Assembly (NCBI RefSeq): GCF_002197755.1
Contig: NZ_NHOT01000002.1
Span: 124,001 to 188,000 of the forward strand
DNA: 64,000 nt
Reading direction: 5' to 3'
From: Pedobacter sp. AJM
GTDB taxonomy: Bacteria; Bacteroidota; Bacteroidia; Sphingobacteriales; Sphingobacteriaceae
Each line of letters starts with the position of its first letter. Position 1 is the first letter of the stretch. The translations under genes and the position numbers were made by a program. Of this stretch, positions 54,328-62,456 are shown piece after piece. The notes below the pieces were generated by a model. The model was not told the origin of the DNA. It did no database searches and saw nothing but the letters and a program-made list of their open reading frames with translations.

Positions 54328-55532
54328 AAGTTATTCACGTTACCGCTTCCTATAAACCTGCATACATTTATGGTGGCCCTATTCAGAGTGTGGGCAAACT
54401 TTGTGAAGCCCTTGCTGCCGATCATAAGCACCCGATCCATCTTGAAGTTTTCACCACCACCGCCAATGGCGCTGCTGAACTTGCGGTAGAGACGCAGCAA
54501 CCGCAGGTGGTTGATGGGGTTCAGGTAACCTATTTTAAAAGATGGACAAAAGACCACAGTCATTTTTCGCCAGGCTTACTATTAAGATTAAGAAAAGTAC
54601 TTAAACAGGCTCAGCAGAACGATGAACAACTCATTATTCATATCCATGCATGGTGGAACCTGGTTTCTGTATTGGGTTGTCTGATTGCCAAATGGTATAA
54701 TTTCCAGGTAGTACTTTCCCCAAGAGGCATGCTTACCCGTTATAGTCAACATAACCGACACTCCTTTGCGAAGCGTTTCATTCATTCCATTATGGGCAGG
54801 CACCTGTTAAGCTACTGCCATATTCATGCAACCAGTTTGCAGGAAAAGGCAGATATTCTGCAAATAATTCGTCATAAATCCATTACCGTCATCCCCAATC
54901 TGATCAATTTGGCACCAGCAACACATCAGCCGCAGCCGATTTCAACCGGATCCACGTTGAATCTGATTTTCCTTTCCAGAATCGAAGAAAAGAAAGGACT
55001 GGATTTATTATTCGATGCGCTTGCAAGGCTTAATTTTTCGTGGCATTTAACTATAGTGGGATCCGGATCAGCAAATTATGTGAAAAATTTAAAAGATCGG
55101 GCCAATGACTTGAAGATTGACGATCAGATTAAATGGTACGGACAAGTGAGTGATCAGGATAAGTTTGAATTGATGTCCGCACATGATGTACTGGTTTTAA
55201 CCTCTTACAATGAAAACTTTGCTAATGTTGTGCTCGAGAGCCTTAGTGTTGGCACCGCCGTTTTAATTTCTGATCAGGTTGGATTGGCAGACTATGTCGA
55301 GGATAAAGATTTAGGATGGATTTGCCGTTTAACAGTAAACGATATCGTAAATAAACTCATTTCTTCAAATGATCAAAATAAAAGAGAAAGGATCAGACTG
55401 ACAGCACCAGATCTGGTGAGACAGGATTTTAATGCAGCATTACTGGCAAGAAGATATTTGGAAATGTATAAGGAAGCGATGCGTTGTGAAGTTGATCAGA
55501 CGGGTATAGTTGGGGATTATAATAATGAATAA
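54324..55532 (+). CDS. Glycosyltransferase family 4 (exosortase-locus type)
   Basis: 402-aa GT-B enzyme with TTG start (TTGA overlap). VIHVTASYKPAYIYGGPIQS (3-22) is the acceptor loop, LSPRGMLTRYS (about 133) a group hallmark, and the donor side has LIFLSRIEEKKGLDLLFDAL (about 214) and LTSYNENFANVVLESLSVG (about 292-310) with the EX7E glutamates. It stands between the Wzy-like protein and the exosortase, so it may be the exosortase-associated glycosyltransferase; that name is unverified. Confidence 0.9.
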   Translation: MKVIHVTASYKPAYIYGGPIQSVGKLCEALAADHKHPIHLEVFTTTANGAAELAVETQQPQVVDGVQVTYFKRWTKDHSHFSPGLLLRLRKVLKQAQQNDEQLIIHIHAWWNLVSVLGCLIAKWYNFQVVLSPRGMLTRYSQHNRHSFAKRFIHSIMGRHLLSYCHIHATSLQEKADILQIIRHKSITVIPNLINLAPATHQPQPISTGSTLNLIFLSRIEEKKGLDLLFDALARLNFSWHLTIVGSGSANYVKNLKDRANDLKIDDQIKWYGQVSDQDKFELMSAHDVLVLTSYNENFANVVLESLSVGTAVLISDQVGLADYVEDKDLGWICRLTVNDIVNKLISSNDQNKRERIRLTAPDLVRQDFNAALLARRYLEMYKEAMRCEVDQTGIVGDYNNE

Positions 55533-56388
55533 GAATTATAGTTTTATTATACTCACCTTCAACGAAGAAATGCACTTGCCCAGGCTTTTGGAATCTATCA
55601 AAGGTCTCCATGCAGCAACCTATATTTTAGACAGTGGAAGTATTGATGCCACCATCGGGATTGCAGAAAAATATGGTGCTATAGTTAAACTGCATTTCTT
55701 TGAAAACCACCCTAAACAGTGGGATTTTGCTTTAAAAAACTTTGATATTCAAACGCCCTGGACTATTGGCTTGGATGCAGATCAAATCGTAACACCTGAA
55801 CTTTATCACCTGCTTGATCAATTTAAAGCGGAAGAATATACCGGCGTTAACGGAATTTACTTTAACCGTAAAAATTATTTTCAGGGAAACTGGATTCGAT
55901 TTGGAGGCTACTATCCGATTTACCTCCTAAAAATGTTTCGAACGGGAATTGGATATTCAGACCTAAATGAAAACATGGATCACCGCTTTATTACCTGCGG
56001 AAAAACAATGATCTGGAAAAAGGGTCACCTGGTAGAAGAAAATCTGAAAGAAAACGATATTGATTTCTGGTTTAAAAAACATGAGCGATATAGTGATCTT
56101 ATTGCGCTTGAAGAAGTGGAAAGAATGCAAAACAAAAGAACACAAACCTTAAAGCCAAATTTATTGGGGAATCCTGATGAGCAAAAGGCATGGCTCAGGC
56201 GCCTGTGGTGGAAACTACCCCTGGGCTTCAGGCCCTATTTATATTATGGCTTCCGGATGTTTTTTCAATTCGGTTTATTCGATAATAAAACGGCCAGACG
56301 CTTCCATTACCTTCAAGGACTCTGGTTTAGAAAGTTAGTGGATAAAAAAATCAATATTCTACTCCAAAAAAAAAATCTTTCACAATAG
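55525..56388 (+). CDS. Glycosyltransferase family 2 (WaaE/KdtX-like)
   Basis: 287 aa from the ATG at 55525. FIILTFNEEMHLPRLLESI, YILDSGSIDAT and IGLDADQIVT (about 92-101) define a GT2 of the group that includes LPS beta-1,4-glucosyltransferases. The MFRTGIGYSDLNENMDHRF segment with acceptor-loop Asn-Glu is typical. It overlaps the previous gene by 8 bp and lies 30 bp upstream of the exosortase. Confidence 0.9.
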   Translation: MNKNYSFIILTFNEEMHLPRLLESIKGLHAATYILDSGSIDATIGIAEKYGAIVKLHFFENHPKQWDFALKNFDIQTPWTIGLDADQIVTPELYHLLDQFKAEEYTGVNGIYFNRKNYFQGNWIRFGGYYPIYLLKMFRTGIGYSDLNENMDHRFITCGKTMIWKKGHLVEENLKENDIDFWFKKHERYSDLIALEEVERMQNKRTQTLKPNLLGNPDEQKAWLRRLWWKLPLGFRPYLYYGFRMFFQFGLFDNKTARRFHYLQGLWFRKLVDKKINILLQKKNLSQ

Positions 56389-56418
56389 TATCATATTCTC
56401 ACCTAGTTATAGCTCAAG

Positions 56419-57003
56419 ATGCAAAGCCAAAAAATTACAACAGATAAAAAAGCGGCTAATAAAAAAGCCATCCAGTTTATTATTACCTTATTTGTACTGT
56501 ATATTTTTTTCAGTCAGGGTAACCTGTTCATGTTTAGCGTGATGACACCTACCGGGCGTTATTACAATCCATACATTGCTGAACATTTTGATTATATTCA
56601 GGGTCTGAAAACTGCATTGATTAATCCAGCCGTATGGATAATCAAGTTATTTGGCTTTTATGCCATTCATAATGAAATGGATGTTTTAATCATTAACGGT
56701 CCGTATTTAAGAATAAACTATTCTTGCCTGGGTTTAGGAGTAATGAGTTTTCTGACTGCTTTTGTACTCGCCTATCCGGCATCTTGGAAAGCTACCTTTA
56801 AAATGCTTTTTTTAGGTATAATAACCATTTATATACTGAATATCTTGAGAATTGCAGGACTAGGGCTATTATTTGGTTTATTTCAAAGCCAGCGCAATTA
56901 TTTTGAGTATCACCATGAAATCTTCAATGTTATCGTTTATATCATCATATTTGTGATGCTTTACATCTGGATCAAAAAGAACACTACAAAAGTTAGGCTT
57001 TAG
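56419..57003 (+). CDS. Exosortase/archaeosortase-family transpeptidase (probably XrtY)
   Basis: 194-aa inner-membrane cysteine transpeptidase-like enzyme that cleaves C-terminal sorting tails. All three catalytic residues are present in family context: Cys103 in NYSCLGLGVMSF, Arg144 in NILRIAGLGLL, and His165/166 in YHHEIFNVIVY, each next to a membrane helix (about five in all). It sits at the end of the polysaccharide locus. Likely substrates are the three small proteins at 17679, 22351 and 23051, the only ones here with a matching tail. The XrtY name is from memory and should be confirmed; the family is certain. Confidence 0.9.
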   Translation: MQSQKITTDKKAANKKAIQFIITLFVLYIFFSQGNLFMFSVMTPTGRYYNPYIAEHFDYIQGLKTALINPAVWIIKLFGFYAIHNEMDVLIINGPYLRINYSCLGLGVMSFLTAFVLAYPASWKATFKMLFLGIITIYILNILRIAGLGLLFGLFQSQRNYFEYHHEIFNVIVYIIIFVMLYIWIKKNTTKVRL

Positions 57004-57029
57004 GAAAAATTATCATTAACCATAAAAAA

Positions 57030-57581
57030 TTGCTAAAAACACAGTTACAGAAAGATTTTGATACCGGTCATTTTCAGATTGGTGCTTCAGTTTTGAAGCA
57101 ATTGCTATGGTATTTTACGGATGTGTTTTTCTTTAGAAGTAAGCTTATTCCATTCAGCACTGTGCTCGTTTTTTTATTAAGGGCATTTGGTGCAAAAATT
57201 GGCAGGGAGGTCCGCATTAAACCAGGCATACAAATCAAATATCCCTGGAAACTGGAAATTGGTGATTATTCCTGGCTGGCAGATTGTTATATAGAAAACC
57301 TGGATTGGGTAAAGATTGGTAACCATTGTTGCATTTCACAGCAGGCCATGCTCATGACCGGTAACCATAATTATAAAAAAACAACTTTTGATTTAATGAT
57401 ATCGCCCATCATATTAGAAGATGGGGTATGGATTGGTGCAAGGGCGACAGTATGTCCGGGTTTGAAATTACATAGCCATTCCATATTAAGTATGGCTGGT
57501 GTGGCTGTAAGCAATCTTGACGCTTATGGCATTTATCAGGGAAATCCTGCTGTAAAAATAAGAGACCGGATAATTCTTTAA
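57030..57581 (+). CDS. WcaF-like acetyltransferase (left-handed beta-helix)
   Basis: 183 aa, TTG start. Hexapeptide-repeat turns are visible from about residue 60 (IGREVRIKPGIQIKYPW, IGDYSWLADC, IGNHCCISQ, IGARATVCPG) with the acetyl-acceptor histidine region MTGNHNYKK. This matches the colanic-acid WcaF type of sugar O-acetyltransferase. Last gene of the locus, followed 26 bp later by a strong terminator. Confidence 0.9.
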   Translation: MLKTQLQKDFDTGHFQIGASVLKQLLWYFTDVFFFRSKLIPFSTVLVFLLRAFGAKIGREVRIKPGIQIKYPWKLEIGDYSWLADCYIENLDWVKIGNHCCISQQAMLMTGNHNYKKTTFDLMISPIILEDGVWIGARATVCPGLKLHSHSILSMAGVAVSNLDAYGIYQGNPAVKIRDRIIL

Positions 57582-57606
57582 ATATGAATTATTTATTAAA
57601 TTTCTT

Positions 57607-57628
57607 AAGCCACTTTGTGGCTTTTTTT
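57607..57628 (+). terminator. Rho-independent terminator of the exopolysaccharide locus
   Basis: Seven-bp stem AAGCCAC / GTGGCTT (57607-57613 and 57617-57623) with a TTT loop, followed by TTTTT (57624-57628). It is 26 bp past the last gene, on the same strand, and is the clearest terminator in the locus. Confidence 0.92.
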
Positions 57629-57896
57629 GTTGGTGATCATCTTTCAGGTGTTTTAATTCATCCGGTATTTTAGCTACCTGAAGCACCGATTCGAAGAAAA
57701 GTTAACCTATACTGATAAAAATCTGATACAGAATACGAACAGATATATTACTGTTGCTGAAAAAGTACCTGTACAAGCTGAGTATATCTACCCGTTTTTA
57801 CCTCATTAAGGCAATTCTGCCCGTTATTTAAAAACCCTCCTGAAAGCTTTAGTGTTGTTTCCACAATCACCCTTGTTAAACCTTAACTGTTTACCT

Positions 57897-58406
57897 ATGA
57901 CAGAAAATGAATTTTCCATCAGCGTTAAAACACATGCTAAATCGCTGATCTCGCATGCGTTAAAATTTACCAAGGACCTCGATGATGCGAATGACCTTGT
58001 TCAGGATACACTCGTTAAAGCCACCCGGTTTGCTTACCGGTGCGATTATGAAACCAATACTAAAGTCTGGCTTTTTGTAATCATGCGAAATACCTTCATT
58101 AACAATTACCACAAAGGTGTTAGGCACAGAAGTAGAATTGTTCGGGAAGATGAGATATCCTCAAATCAGATGGCTTACAGTGCAACTACCAATGGTGCTG
58201 AAACCAGTTTTGCAATGGATGATATTAAAAAAGCATTGAACAGCCTTCCGGCCATGTATTCCGTGCCATTTATACGGTATTTTGAAGGCTATAAATATCA
58301 GGAAATTGCCGATGAACTGAATTTACCACTCGGAACCGTTAAAACTTATATCCATCATGCCAGGTTAAGGTTAAAAAAATTGCTTAAGCAGTATAAAAAC
58401 AACTGA
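57897..58406 (+). CDS. ECF-type RNA polymerase sigma factor
   Basis: 170 aa from the ATG at 57897; the frame is open 45 bp upstream but MTENEF is the usual beginning. Region 2 (about 10-75) has LDDANDLVQDTLVKA and NTKVWLFVIMRNTFIN, and region 4 (about 108-165) has FIRYFEGYKYQEIADELNLP plus GTVKTYIHHARLRLKK. No anti-sigma gene is adjacent, so control may be by expression. This is the EcfG-like or general ECF layout; the regulon cannot be read from here. Confidence 0.93.
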   Translation: MTENEFSISVKTHAKSLISHALKFTKDLDDANDLVQDTLVKATRFAYRCDYETNTKVWLFVIMRNTFINNYHKGVRHRSRIVREDEISSNQMAYSATTNGAETSFAMDDIKKALNSLPAMYSVPFIRYFEGYKYQEIADELNLPLGTVKTYIHHARLRLKKLLKQYKNN

Positions 58407-58425
58407 GCCTGTTTAACTCAAACCT

Positions 58426-58466
58426 AACCGGTCATCCTGAAAATTTCAGGATGACCGGTTTTATTT
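58426..58466. terminator. Strong terminator after the sigma-factor gene
   Basis: A 17-bp perfect inverted repeat (58426-58442 and 58444-58460, arm AACCGGTCATCCTGAAA) followed by TTATTT on the plus strand, 20 bp after the sigma-factor stop. It also lies 17 bp beyond the stop of the convergent gene and may serve both. Confidence 0.88.
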
Positions 58467-58482
58467 CCGGGTGTTAGAACTT

Positions 58483-58722
58483 TTAAAGCACAATATCAGC
58501 TATTTCAGCAGCTGAAGCATCCGCATTTCCCCTGGGTGTATTTTCATTGTAAGAAGCCTCCAGGTGATTCAGGTATATTTTTAAATTCTGAATCTTCACA
58601 TTTACCGCATCCTGCTGTTCAACAGAATGTTCAGGAGCGCCATCCATGGCATTGAGTACATCCACAGAATAATCCATAAAATCCTTCAGATTCTCGGATA
58701 AGAGTTCTTTCTTTTCTATCAT
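58483..58722 (-). CDS. Small uncharacterised protein
   Basis: 79 aa from the ATG at 58722 (the frame extends upstream but that part is a T-rich hydrophobic run). Acidic and helical, beginning MIEKKELLSENLKDFMDY, without motifs. Convergent with the sigma-factor gene and sharing its terminator. No function claimed. Confidence 0.6.
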   Translation of the reverse strand: MIEKKELLSENLKDFMDYSVDVLNAMDGAPEHSVEQQDAVNVKIQNLKIYLNHLEASYNENTPRGNADASAAEIADIVL

Positions 58723-58893
58723 TTTAATTTTGTTTTGTAGAAATAACAGGAAGAACAGCAAAAGGTTCAGGTTAAATTTAAAGGCTGGAAGCTGCCGGCA
58801 CTAAAGAAATGAATTAATGCTTCATTGATGATTTAAAAAGCGATCTTTCAAACAAATTCATACACTTGATACACATTAAATGTTTGCTGTTAA

Positions 58894-58925
58894 TTTGCAT
58901 TTAACGTAACATTTTTGTATCTTTA
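58894..58925 (+). promoter_or_regulatory. Promoter of the L,D-transpeptidase-like gene
   Basis: TTTG (58894-58897), a 20-nt spacer and TATCTTTA (58918-58925) agree well with the Bacteroidota TTTG-N19-TAnnTTTG consensus. Transcription would begin near 58932, giving a leader of about 60 nt. Confidence 0.65.
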
Positions 58926-58993
58926 TGTTTAACCAAAAAGAAAAAGCCTATTCATCAAGACCTACTTAAATCATTATTATAATCGTATAGCCT

Positions 58994-59794
58994 ATGAGAA
59001 ATTATGTTTTGGGAGTCTCCGGTCTTTTGTTAATTGCCACTTGCTCATTGTTTACCGCATGGAAAAATGATGATGCCAATCAAGCAGGTAAGCGGTTTTC
59101 ATCCGAAAACACTTTGGAGACAGCCTATATTCATCATGCAAGATCACTTTATCAATCTGCACATTTAAAAGATTCAGGACTTTCTTTTCCTGTATTTGAA
59201 AAAGCCTTAACTGGTTACTATAATTTGAAAAAAGCTGGCTTGCTTTCTGATCATGCCCTTTTAAGCATCGCTGATTTTGATCAGCCAAGCACCAGTAAAA
59301 GATTGTATGTATTAAATGTTGATCAAAGGGATGTGGTGCTCAATACCTGGGTAGCGCACGGACAGCGAAGTGGTGAAAATCAGGCTGTAACTTTTTCCAA
59401 CCAGAATGATTCATTTGCGAGCAGCATTGGTTTTTTCGTTACCGGCGAAGAATATCATGGTACACATGGCCGATCCTTAAAACTGGATGGCATGGACCCG
59501 GGTTTTAATGATAATGCCAGGCTGCGTTCTATCGTGATTCATGGTGCGCCATATGTTAGTGAAGGTACTATAGCGGCTTTAGGACGATTGGGCAGAAGCC
59601 AGGGTTGCCCTGCTGTGGCTCCCGAGCTGGCTGATCCGCTTATTTCTTCCCTTGGTGAAGGTAGTGTACTTTTCATCAATAAATCTTCTGAGCGGTATGC
59701 TTCTACCTTTCTTAATGAAGAAAGTGCCTATCTGGCGATGATGCCTGAAATTAATGATACGCCGCTTTATGGCAACCTTTCCAATATGGATTAA
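58994..59794 (+). CDS. Murein L,D-transpeptidase catalytic domain protein
   Basis: 266 aa with an N-terminal signal segment (about 4-22). The C-terminal part fits the YkuD_2-type L,D-transpeptidase: HGRSLKLDGMDPGFNDN, IVIHGAPYVS (His near 185) and GRSQGCPAVAP (Cys near 207), the catalytic His/Cys pair. These periplasmic enzymes remodel or anchor to peptidoglycan. It overlaps the convergent lipoprotein L,D-transpeptidase by 4 bp at the stop codons. Confidence 0.9.
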   Translation: MRNYVLGVSGLLLIATCSLFTAWKNDDANQAGKRFSSENTLETAYIHHARSLYQSAHLKDSGLSFPVFEKALTGYYNLKKAGLLSDHALLSIADFDQPSTSKRLYVLNVDQRDVVLNTWVAHGQRSGENQAVTFSNQNDSFASSIGFFVTGEEYHGTHGRSLKLDGMDPGFNDNARLRSIVIHGAPYVSEGTIAALGRLGRSQGCPAVAPELADPLISSLGEGSVLFINKSSERYASTFLNEESAYLAMMPEINDTPLYGNLSNMD

Positions 59795-61323
59795 ATTTTA
59801 ATAAGATGCGTATATAACACGGCATCCAATCCATAAATATCCTTTGCAAATTTCAGTTTTCCTTCAGTATCCTGCCAGCAGGTATAATAGCTGAGATACA
59901 CTGGAATTTGCTTTGGAAGTGAGATATTTTCGGCTTTTGGGTCTTTACTGACCATACCTGTACTGATTCTGTCGAATTTTTTTCCTGTACCAAAAAGTGC
60001 TCTTGCCAGTTCAAGAGGCTGTTCTACCCGAACACAGCCATGGCTCACCGCCCTTACAGGCTGATTAAAAGCCGCTTTTGCGGGCGTGTCATGCAAATAC
60101 ACACTACTTTGGTTATTAAACAGGAATTTGATTTTACCCAATGAATTATCATCCCCCGGACGTTGTTTAAAAGTATAGGTTTTTCCAACATCGGCAGCAG
60201 ACCAGTCAATAGTTTCCGGGTCTTCTACCAGTTTTCCCTTATAAAACACATCAATATTTTTATTACCTAAATAATAACGATCTTTTGCTGCGTATTTAAC
60301 AATTTCATTGGTCGCAATACTTTCCGGAATATTCCAAACCGGATTTACCTGAACGCTATGGATCATACTTTTTAGCTGTGGTGTTTCACGGTTGAAAGGC
60401 CTGTCTTTTTCAAGGTCATTATCATCAAATTCTGTTAATGATGGGGCAATATTCTGGTTCCGCCCCTCTCCTACACATACTTTCATGGTTAAAGCAGCTT
60501 TTCCATTTTCGATGACATGAAGCTTAAACTCAGGAATGTTTACCCAAACGTACTTATCCTCGGCCGGGATATTCTTCCAGCGTAAACGTTCAAGATTTAC
60601 CGCAATGAGGCGTTTACTTTCTTCAGCAGAGCACCCCGGAGCAAGCACCTCTTGTTTCAGCGCCTGCTGCAGCATTTTATAATCTGCTCCTGCCGGCTGG
60701 ATGTTGTCCAGAAAGAAGGCCAGATTTTTAGTTTGATAAGGTTTGATAAAACTTAATGAATCTGGTCTTTTTGTTTTGGTATAATATTGCGCATAAATGC
60801 GACGCGGACTTACCTTTCCAAATTCTATCGCCTGACTATAAGCTGTAATGGAATGGCTGGCGGCAAGTTCCAGTTCTATCAACGCCTGATAGGCTGCATC
60901 CAGGTTATTTATATTGGTTTTCTGGTGGATTTTTGCGAGTGTTGATTTAAATTCCGAAACCTTAAATGTTTCCGGGGATAAACCATGATCTCCAGCCTGG
61001 GAAATGATTTCAGTAGCCTTTAACAATCCGCTATCCGGGAAATATTTCGTCACTAAAACCGGTTCATAATTGTTGGCTGCGTATATAGCTTCAGTAAATT
61101 TAGGGTTTTGAAGTGTTTTCGCACGACTGGCTATGGCTGATTTTAGCTTCTGACCGAATTGCTCCATATCTACCTGACTGAAAATCTTATTACCGGTTTC
61201 TTTAGCCAGCTGCGCACCAATTTGTGATTTATTTTTCTTGCAACTTTGTAATATAGTTAAACTGAATATAATCAGCAGGAATATGCCCAACGGCCCGGGC
61301 CTTCTAAATTTCAATAAATACAT
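59791..61323 (-). CDS. L,D-transpeptidase, YcbB/LdtD-like lipoprotein
   Basis: 510 aa. Lipobox LQSC (Cys about 28), so it is probably membrane-anchored in the periplasm. The middle (about 90-255) resembles the scaffold domain of YcbB enzymes, and the catalytic domain (about 260-460) ends with VSHGCVRVEQ near residue 425, the catalytic Cys motif. It forms 3-3 cross-links in peptidoglycan. The Asn-Pro segment IHSVQVNPVWNIPESI is a family hallmark. Convergent with another L,D-transpeptidase. Confidence 0.92.
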   Translation of the reverse strand: MYLLKFRRPGPLGIFLLIIFSLTILQSCKKNKSQIGAQLAKETGNKIFSQVDMEQFGQKLKSAIASRAKTLQNPKFTEAIYAANNYEPVLVTKYFPDSGLLKATEIISQAGDHGLSPETFKVSEFKSTLAKIHQKTNINNLDAAYQALIELELAASHSITAYSQAIEFGKVSPRRIYAQYYTKTKRPDSLSFIKPYQTKNLAFFLDNIQPAGADYKMLQQALKQEVLAPGCSAEESKRLIAVNLERLRWKNIPAEDKYVWVNIPEFKLHVIENGKAALTMKVCVGEGRNQNIAPSLTEFDDNDLEKDRPFNRETPQLKSMIHSVQVNPVWNIPESIATNEIVKYAAKDRYYLGNKNIDVFYKGKLVEDPETIDWSAADVGKTYTFKQRPGDDNSLGKIKFLFNNQSSVYLHDTPAKAAFNQPVRAVSHGCVRVEQPLELARALFGTGKKFDRISTGMVSKDPKAENISLPKQIPVYLSYYTCWQDTEGKLKFAKDIYGLDAVLYTHLIKI

Positions 61324-61573
61324 AGCCTATATAATCTGATTTTCAGGCGATTTGTTTTATCAATTTCTTATCTGACTGATGACTAAATCATTGCATTAAT
61401 TATGATATCCATGAAGTATAAAATAGCCAAAGGATATAATGCATTTTACCAAATTGACGAAGTTTTCTTTTCAAAAAGCTTATTTAGTCAGAAGTTCATT
61501 AAATCTTCATTTGATATGTAGAATTTTATGGAACAATTAACAACGTTTATAAATCGATAATTCAACAAGCAAA

Positions 61574-61744
61574 ATGAAAGCAATAAAAATTTTAATGATC
61601 GCCCTTGTAGCTGCCTTTACTGTAAATACAGTTAGCGCACAAACAAAAACTCCTGCAAAAGCAAAAGCTGATACAGCACAGGTTAAAAAAGTAAAAAAAG
61701 AGCATGGCAAACACAAAGCCAAAAAAGCTGAAGTAAAAAAATAG
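61574..61744 (+). CDS. Tiny secreted lysine-rich protein, copy 1
   Basis: 56 aa. Signal peptide (1-22, KILMIALVAAFTVNTVSA), then a mature 34-residue lysine/alanine-rich chain (KTPAKAKADTAQVKKVKK...). It is too short to be found by default gene finding, but its paralogue 57 bp downstream shares almost the whole signal peptide and most of the mature part at DNA level, which supports that it is real. Basic tails of this kind may bind DNA, anionic glycans or cell walls; function unknown. Confidence 0.75.
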   Translation: MKAIKILMIALVAAFTVNTVSAQTKTPAKAKADTAQVKKVKKEHGKHKAKKAEVKK

Positions 61745-61800
61745 TAATTAATATTTAATCTGCAATTAATCAGATTTATTCATCCATAATTAAAAACAAC

Positions 61801-61986
61801 ATGAAAGCAATTAAAATTTTAATGATCGCCCTAGTAGCAGCTTTTACTGTAAATACAGTTAGCGCACAAACTAAAACTCCTGCAAAAGCAAAAGCTGATA
61901 CAACACAGGTTAAAAAAGTAAAAAAAGCACATGGTAAACATGCCGCAAAAAAAGCTGAGGCTAAAAAAGCTGAAGCTAAAAACTAA
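61801..61986 (+). CDS. Tiny secreted lysine-rich protein, copy 2
   Basis: 61 aa, same signal peptide (1-22) and nearly identical mature start as copy 1, ending in a repeated KKAEAKKAEAKN tail. The two genes lie in tandem with the same orientation. Downstream is a strong hairpin. A tandem duplication with length change in the basic tail is the simplest history. Function unknown. Confidence 0.75.
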   Translation: MKAIKILMIALVAAFTVNTVSAQTKTPAKAKADTTQVKKVKKAHGKHAAKKAEAKKAEAKN

Positions 61987-62007
61987 TACCAATCACAAAT
62001 GAAACCT

Positions 62008-62046
62008 ACAAAGGGGTTGCCTTGAACTTTAAGGCAGCCCCTTTGT
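62008..62046. terminator. Hairpin after the lysine-rich gene pair
   Basis: A 16-bp stem (62008-62023 and 62031-62046, one G-U pair, arm CAAAGGGGTTGCCTT) with a 7-nt loop, 21 bp after the second copy. It also lies 18 bp beyond the stop of the convergent gene at 62065, so it may be bidirectional. Confidence 0.8.
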
Positions 62047-62064
62047 GATTTAAATAGTTGTGAC

Positions 62065-62355
62065 CTAATTTAACGGCAGCTCACCCAAGCCTTCCAAAAA
62101 CCATCCTGAATGGTATTTAAATGTTACTTCCTCTTCTCCAGATTTACGAATTACCTTTGAAGTAAAATCATGTGCGATTTCCTTTTTACTTTCTAAAACT
62201 ACTTTAGCTAAAAGGGCAAACTCATCCAGGTTTAAGCCATCTTCGATTACAAAATAAGGCTCTCCAGCTTCTGTCCAGCGGGTCTCTACCAATCCTTCTT
62301 CAAATTTTTTCTGTTGTTCTTCAGTCAATTGAGGAACATGGTTTTGATTATCCAT
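62065..62355 (-). CDS. Small uncharacterised cytosolic protein
   Basis: 96 aa, acidic, no signal peptide: QLTEEQQKKFEEGLVETRW then a mixed alpha/beta part ending KYHSGWFLEGLG. No motif recognised. It lies between the lysine-rich pair and the catalase and is probably transcribed alone, with hairpins on both sides. Confidence 0.7.
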   Translation of the reverse strand: MDNQNHVPQLTEEQQKKFEEGLVETRWTEAGEPYFVIEDGLNLDEFALLAKVVLESKKEIAHDFTSKVIRKSGEEEVTFKYHSGWFLEGLGELPLN

Positions 62356-62403
62356 ATACTGTTAATTATTTAATTAATAAATCTTCTGCGAAATGCATAA
62401 GAC

Positions 62404-62431
62404 AAAAAAAGACCGGCTTTGTGCCGGTCTT
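62404..62431 (-). terminator. Rho-independent terminator of the catalase gene
   Basis: On the minus strand a 9-bp stem (AAGACCGGC / GCCGGTCTT, 62423-62431 with 62409-62417) with a 5-nt loop is followed by a run of T (62404-62410). It begins 25 bp after the catalase stop. Confidence 0.9.
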
Positions 62432-62456
62432 AGTATTTTAATACCTGGCTTATAAA

